Position numbers and translations under genes: made by a program
Notes under the pieces: model-generated
Seen by the model: only the letters and a program-made list of their open reading frames with translations
Told to the model about the DNA's origin: nothing
The model's database searches: none
Assembly: GCA_036320915.1 (NCBI GenBank)
Contig: JAXBDG010000022.1
Location: forward strand, 620,001 to 684,000
DNA: 64,000 nt
Direction: 5' to 3'
Origin: Linnemannia elongata
Taxonomy: Eukaryota; Mortierellomycota; Mortierellomycetes; Mortierellales; Mortierellaceae
In this document: positions 59,778 to 64,000 of the stretch, piece by piece
How the letters are laid out: each line of letters begins with the position of its first letter
Numbering within the stretch: the first letter of the stretch is position 1

Positions 59778-62442
59778 ATGGCCTTTCGATTCCAATGGCC
59801 ATACTTCTCGGAAGAGTTCATCCAAGAAGCAAAGACCATGCTGACCAACGCTCTCAACAAGGGAAACAAGCCCGCTGTTATCGTCGACCATATCACCGTC
59901 AAAGAGCTCGACATGGGCACCTTGGTAAGTGCTTTCATTCTTTCTTCTTCTAGTATCACATGTACAAAAGAAAAACATTCATTTTGTGTCTTTCTGTACT
60001 TGATCCCAGATACCTACCACTCATTGAACTCTACTTGCCCTGTTCCTTAAACACCATCCTCACACTACCTTCTCTTTTTTTTTTTAATGTAGCCGCCAGA
60101 GCTGGAGATGCTGGAGATGGGAGAGTTATCGATGGAGCGCTTCCGTGGCATATTCAAACTCACCTACAATGGTGATGCTCACATCGTCCTCCAAACCAAA
60201 GTTCAGGTACAAAAAAAAAATAACAAAAACATGTTTCTGGATCGAAACAAACTCCTCCCGCGTCTTTTCTGACATATTCGTCGTGTGGATGAATCTGACA
60301 CATATTTCCTTGATAAACATATAGGCCAATCCCATGAATGTCAAGAAAACTGACAATCCTTCCTATACCCGCCGCGGCATCCTGGCAGCTGACCAACCGC
60401 TTGTTGTACCCATGCTCCTCAGGATTTCAGACTTCAAACTGCGTGGAATTATCGTCCTCGTTGTGGACCAGATCAAGGGCATCACCCTCGTCTTCAAGAA
60501 TGACCCCCTAGAGTCCGTCCTCGTCAGCTCCACCTTCGACAGTATCACCCCCATCCAGCGCTTCCTCCAATCAGAGATCGAAAAGCAGCTCCGCAATCTG
60601 TTCCAGGAAGATCTCCCTACTGCTATCCATAACCTCTCTCAACAGTTTACCAAAAAGCCAGATGATGCTTCAAGACAACAGCAGCAACATCAACAGGAGG
60701 AGCTTCATGGGCGAGGCATCTACGACGGCGGACTTGCAACGCCATCGGTCTCGCAGAATCCTTCTAGGCGGTCATCCGTCATCCCACCCAGAAAAAAGAT
60801 CCCTGGAAGGACCAATTCGGAACCAGACTACAGCATAGGCGCACATTACGACGATGAAGGGCTCAAACCAATCAGGAAACCAGCCTCGGCAACAGTACGT
60901 TCAGAGTCACCAGGCAGTGGATCTCGTAGGGACCCTCACACAGAGTATTCGGGCGATGCTCAACGGGATTTGCTGGAAGAGTCTCTGAGCCATGAATCCA
61001 ACAACCCTACAGTCGGACGTCGATCACAACCTCCAAGCAGGAGATCCTCTCGCATGCCAGAACGGCACGATTATGTTGAAGCACCCATCCCATCGACACT
61101 GGAACGTCTCTCAATGCGGGACGAAACAGCACATTCTCTGCTTGGCGTTGCCGAATCGACCCATCTGGCCAACCAATTTGAGCGCTTGACCCACAGCAAC
61201 CAGACCATTTCACCCTTTGCTCAAAACTTGGAGCACTTTGCTTTTCGATCGGTACCCCCCAAAAGACCAGCGTCGGTGCAGTACTACAGTCACAGTGGTA
61301 ACAGTCGAACACAGTCGCCAGGCAGCAGGAGTGGATCCAATAGTGTCAGCGGAATGGACATTTCCAAGGACGGTCTAGGCCATCTCAACAACAAAACTAC
61401 AGGATATCCCAGTGGCTTTGGTCAATACAAGAGCGATTTGGCAGGCCATGGTCAGAGCTCGCCCCGGATATCACATCGTCGGCTCCAGGGACGCGTCGGT
61501 ATTCGGCGATATGCGATGCAGATGGGAGCTGGAAACGGACCTCGCGAGCTCAGTGACCAGGATTCCGATGAGTACAACGATGTGGATGAGGCATTGTCAG
61601 AGAGCGAGTACGTTCACGTGGAGAGGAATCCTCGACCATCGTCCGATTTTAACCGCAGTGGCCACCAGGAGAGTCAACACATGGGAAGGATCTCTCCCTC
61701 AGGCAAAAACAGGCCCAGTATGACACCTTCGACTTCGTCAAACTCACTAAGAACGGTGGATGGACATTCACCCTCAGCCGGACAGTCCCCTTCGTCGCGC
61801 CCACAACTCAGTCGCAGGAGATCGTCAAAAAACGAACATCACTACCATCCTTCAGGAACTATGCCTGGGGGATTCTCGTCCAGTGTGGACGCAAGATCAT
61901 GGACAGGGGCAGGGCGGCAAAACTCAGGAGCGGAGAGCTCCTGGACTGAACCCCGGCCCACATCGAACAAGAACCGTCTTTCACCCGAGGAAGCCCTTCA
62001 GAGGGACTTTGCCTCCATGCAGATGAATGGCAACAAGGGCAACATCTATACACCAGCCTCTCTCTCTCCGAAGGTTGCACCTGCATCGACCATGCAGCCC
62101 AATGGCAACAAGGCACCTCCGACTACCACTGCAAGGACATTCAGCAATACTCAAAGGCCTAGTGCTGTCTCGCCGCGACTACCTCCTCCAGAACCTCTGA
62201 AGCGGGATAAGCGCAACTCGTCCATTTTGAGCTCACGAAGAGTCAGCTCTGTGGGCATTGGATTGGGTGTTTTGAGCAAGGAGGACGACAAGAAGTTGGC
62301 TGCTGCTGCTGCCGCTGCCGTTGCTGGAGGGTCTAAAGCAACAGGATCTCAGGCAACACCGAACGAGATGTCAAGACCTTCGCTCTACAAGTCTAAACCT
62401 CTGGCGCCTCATTCTGGCTGGTTCGAACGCGAGGGCACGTAG
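59778..62442 (+). CDS. MDM34: Mdm34, ERMES complex SMP-domain subunit
   Basis: Outer-membrane component of the ER-mitochondria encounter structure, with Mdm10, Mdm12 and Mmm1; its SMP domain carries phospholipids. Exons 59778-59924, 60093-60206 and 60325-62442 give 792 residues. The SMP domain is complete and typical (about 1-195): [98 protein letters not shown] and [17 protein letters not shown]. The remaining roughly 590 residues are Ser/Pro/Arg-rich, disordered and without domains, ending in [20 protein letters not shown]. Yeast Mdm34 is shorter (about 460), but many filamentous-fungal versions have long tails. Confidence 0.92.
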
Positions 62443-62840
62443 AAATAAAACGACTCCTTTTTCTATCCAACATTGTACGCCACTAAAATTCAAACTCGTT
62501 AAGGGTATGCATTTGTGTATGTGTGTACTTTGCTGCTTGTTTACATTTCTCTTTTTTTTTTTCTTTTTTTTTTGGAAACGGTCACATCAACTGGTCCGTT
62601 TGTGCCTGTCGCTTTCTTTTCATTTTTTTTTTTTTTTTATTCTTGCATCCTCCATTCCTTCACACACACTCCCTCCATCTGCCTTGTGCACATCTCTGCT
62701 CACTCTTTCCTTTTCGACTCGACCGAACAGAGAACAGCACAAGTCTCCTCTTTCTCTCTCTCCTCACATTCTATCTCTTTCCCAGTCTTCCTCACATATC
62801 CGGAGACAAAAACCAACTTTTTTAATACACAGTACATATT
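62443..62840. other. Spacer between MDM34 and UTP14
   Basis: 398 bases, T/C-rich leader of UTP14. No gene seen. Confidence 0.4.
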
Positions 62841-64000
62841 ATGGCTCCAGGAAGACGAGGCACAGGACGAGGAGGTGCCGGTAGTGGTGGAAACAGCAAC
62901 AACAACATGAACAGGAAACCACAAGCCAACAACCACAGCAGAAAGGCTCGCGGTGCAGCAGCTGCTGCTGCTGCTGCTGCTTCCTCAGGATCTGGCAAGA
63001 ACAAGGTGGTCAAGAACCTCGCCAACGTCTTCTCGCTCGATGATGAGGACGAGTCCAAGAGTGCGAGACGTCGCAAGCAGTACCTGGACGAGGTTGACAA
63101 CTACGAGTATAACGTTGACGAGATTGATGATGAGGATGATGAGGAGATTGACTCAGATGAGGCCTTTGATGAGGACGACGAGGAAAAGTATGAGAACTTC
63201 CAATTCTATGGGTCCAAGGATCAGGCCAAGAAGAATAAGAAGAAGATGCAGCTCGCCGATAAGAAGGTTAGCATTATAACCATGGCATCCTATGCTTGTT
63301 TATATTCTCTCTCCTTACATACATTATGAATCGATTGACTGACAACTCCTACTATTGTTGAATGTATGTGAAATGTTGAATAGGGCAAGAGCAAGGCTGC
63401 GGACTCAGAGGACGAGGACATGATGGACCAGGATGAGAGCGAAGAAGAGGAAGAGTCTGAGGAGGAAGAGGGTGCAGAGTACATGGATATCTCCGAAATG
63501 CTGGACCAGCCTCAGTCAGATGATGAGATTCCTTTGCCTAAGAAGACCAAGGTCGCAGGATTCAACGACTCTGACAGCGAGGTCGACGACTTCAAGTTTG
63601 GAGGCGACGATGATGACGAGGAGGATGAAGACGAGGATGAGGATGAGGATGAGGAGGCCGAGGAGGATGAGGAGGAAGATGAGGACATGGCCGAGGACGA
63701 AGACGAGGGCAAGTCCAGCAACTTGACCAGCTTTATCGACTCGTTGGAGACATCTGTCAAGAAGCGCAAACAGGATGATAACTCTTCGAACTCGGCAAAG
63801 AAGGCTCGCAAGAACCTCCGCGAGCGTACTGAGGCCTACGACGAATCCGAATACAACCTTCAGGCTCACCGATCGTCTGCAGCACACTCTCTCAGCGGCC
63901 CCAGCAACAAGAAGAAACTCGACATGTTTGATTTGGTCAGCTCTATTCAGGATGAGGCCGGCTTCAGCTCGTTGAAGAAGAACGTTCAGGCTTTGGAGAG
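62841..64000 (+). CDS. UTP14: Utp14, U3 snoRNP/SSU processome protein (5' part)
   Basis: Needed for 18S rRNA maturation; the family recruits and activates the helicase Dhr1. Exons 62841-63266 and 63384-64000 and beyond; the gene is cut by the window end, about 347 residues visible. The N-terminus is Gly/Arg/Asn-rich with an eleven-residue Ala-rich run. Family hallmarks follow: NVFSLDDEDESKSARRRKQY, NYEYNVDEIDDEDDEEIDSD and EAFDEDDEEKYENFQFYGSK, then very acidic blocks (DEDEDEDEDEEAEEDEEEDE) and RKNLRERTEAYDESEYNL, which matches the conserved start of the Utp14 core. A nucleolar protein. The C-terminal conserved domain lies outside the window. Confidence 0.85.

Overview
The window is nuclear DNA of a filamentous fungus, most likely an early-diverging (Mucoromycota/Mortierellomycota-type) species. 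The genes are split by short GT-AG introns of about 40-300 bases. The housekeeping proteins (MCM3, eRF3, Mdm34, FKBP12, Utp14, FYVE) are clearly fungal. There are no bacterial operons. Placement below fungus is an inference from protein style, not from a search.

Bases 1-34,420 are an accessory region. A 260-base MITE-like element with 64-base perfect terminal inverted repeats opens the window, and a decayed DNA transposon of about 2.6 kb lies at 3995-6608. The rest is a head-to-tail array of eleven loci of one gene family, all on the + strand, mostly every 3.3 kb: nine apparently intact genes and two pseudogenes (13153-13944 and 27622-28299). Each intact gene encodes 513-698 residues. An ectodomain of about 340 residues, made of beta-strand-like repeats with exactly two cysteines and no signal peptide, is followed by one transmembrane segment near residue 345, an arginine-rich stop and a low-complexity cytoplasmic tail. 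The tails carry repeated tyrosine motifs, proline blocks and short conserved endings. Two members instead have asparagine-rich tails. Intron 1 is present in five members and absent in four, and one member uses a GC-AG intron. I do not recognise a described family. A surface sensor, adhesion or recognition family is a reasonable hypothesis. This is the best candidate for something undescribed.

Bases 34,700-47,000 are ordinary conserved genes: MCM3 (+) with an ACGCGT box upstream; a mitochondrial DUF6787-like membrane protein (-); a REX1-B-domain protein (+) divergent from it; a four-helix membrane protein (+); and eRF3/Sup35 (+) with a PAM2-like motif and a Pro/Ala-rich rather than Gln/Asn-rich N-terminus. 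An orphan coding remnant follows at about 47,031-47,345.

Bases 47,800-54,460 hold six tandem intronless genes for 94-97-residue CsbD-like stress proteins. Three of them (copies 3-5) lie in duplicated units of about 1.2 kb that carry their promoters. All six 3' ends contain a Puf-type TGTANATA element at or next to the AATAAA signal.

Bases 54,900-64,000 return to conserved genes: a FYVE zinc-finger protein (-), FKBP12 (-) with an 11-base micro-exon, the ERMES subunit Mdm34 (+) divergent from it, and the 5' part of UTP14 (+), cut by the window end.
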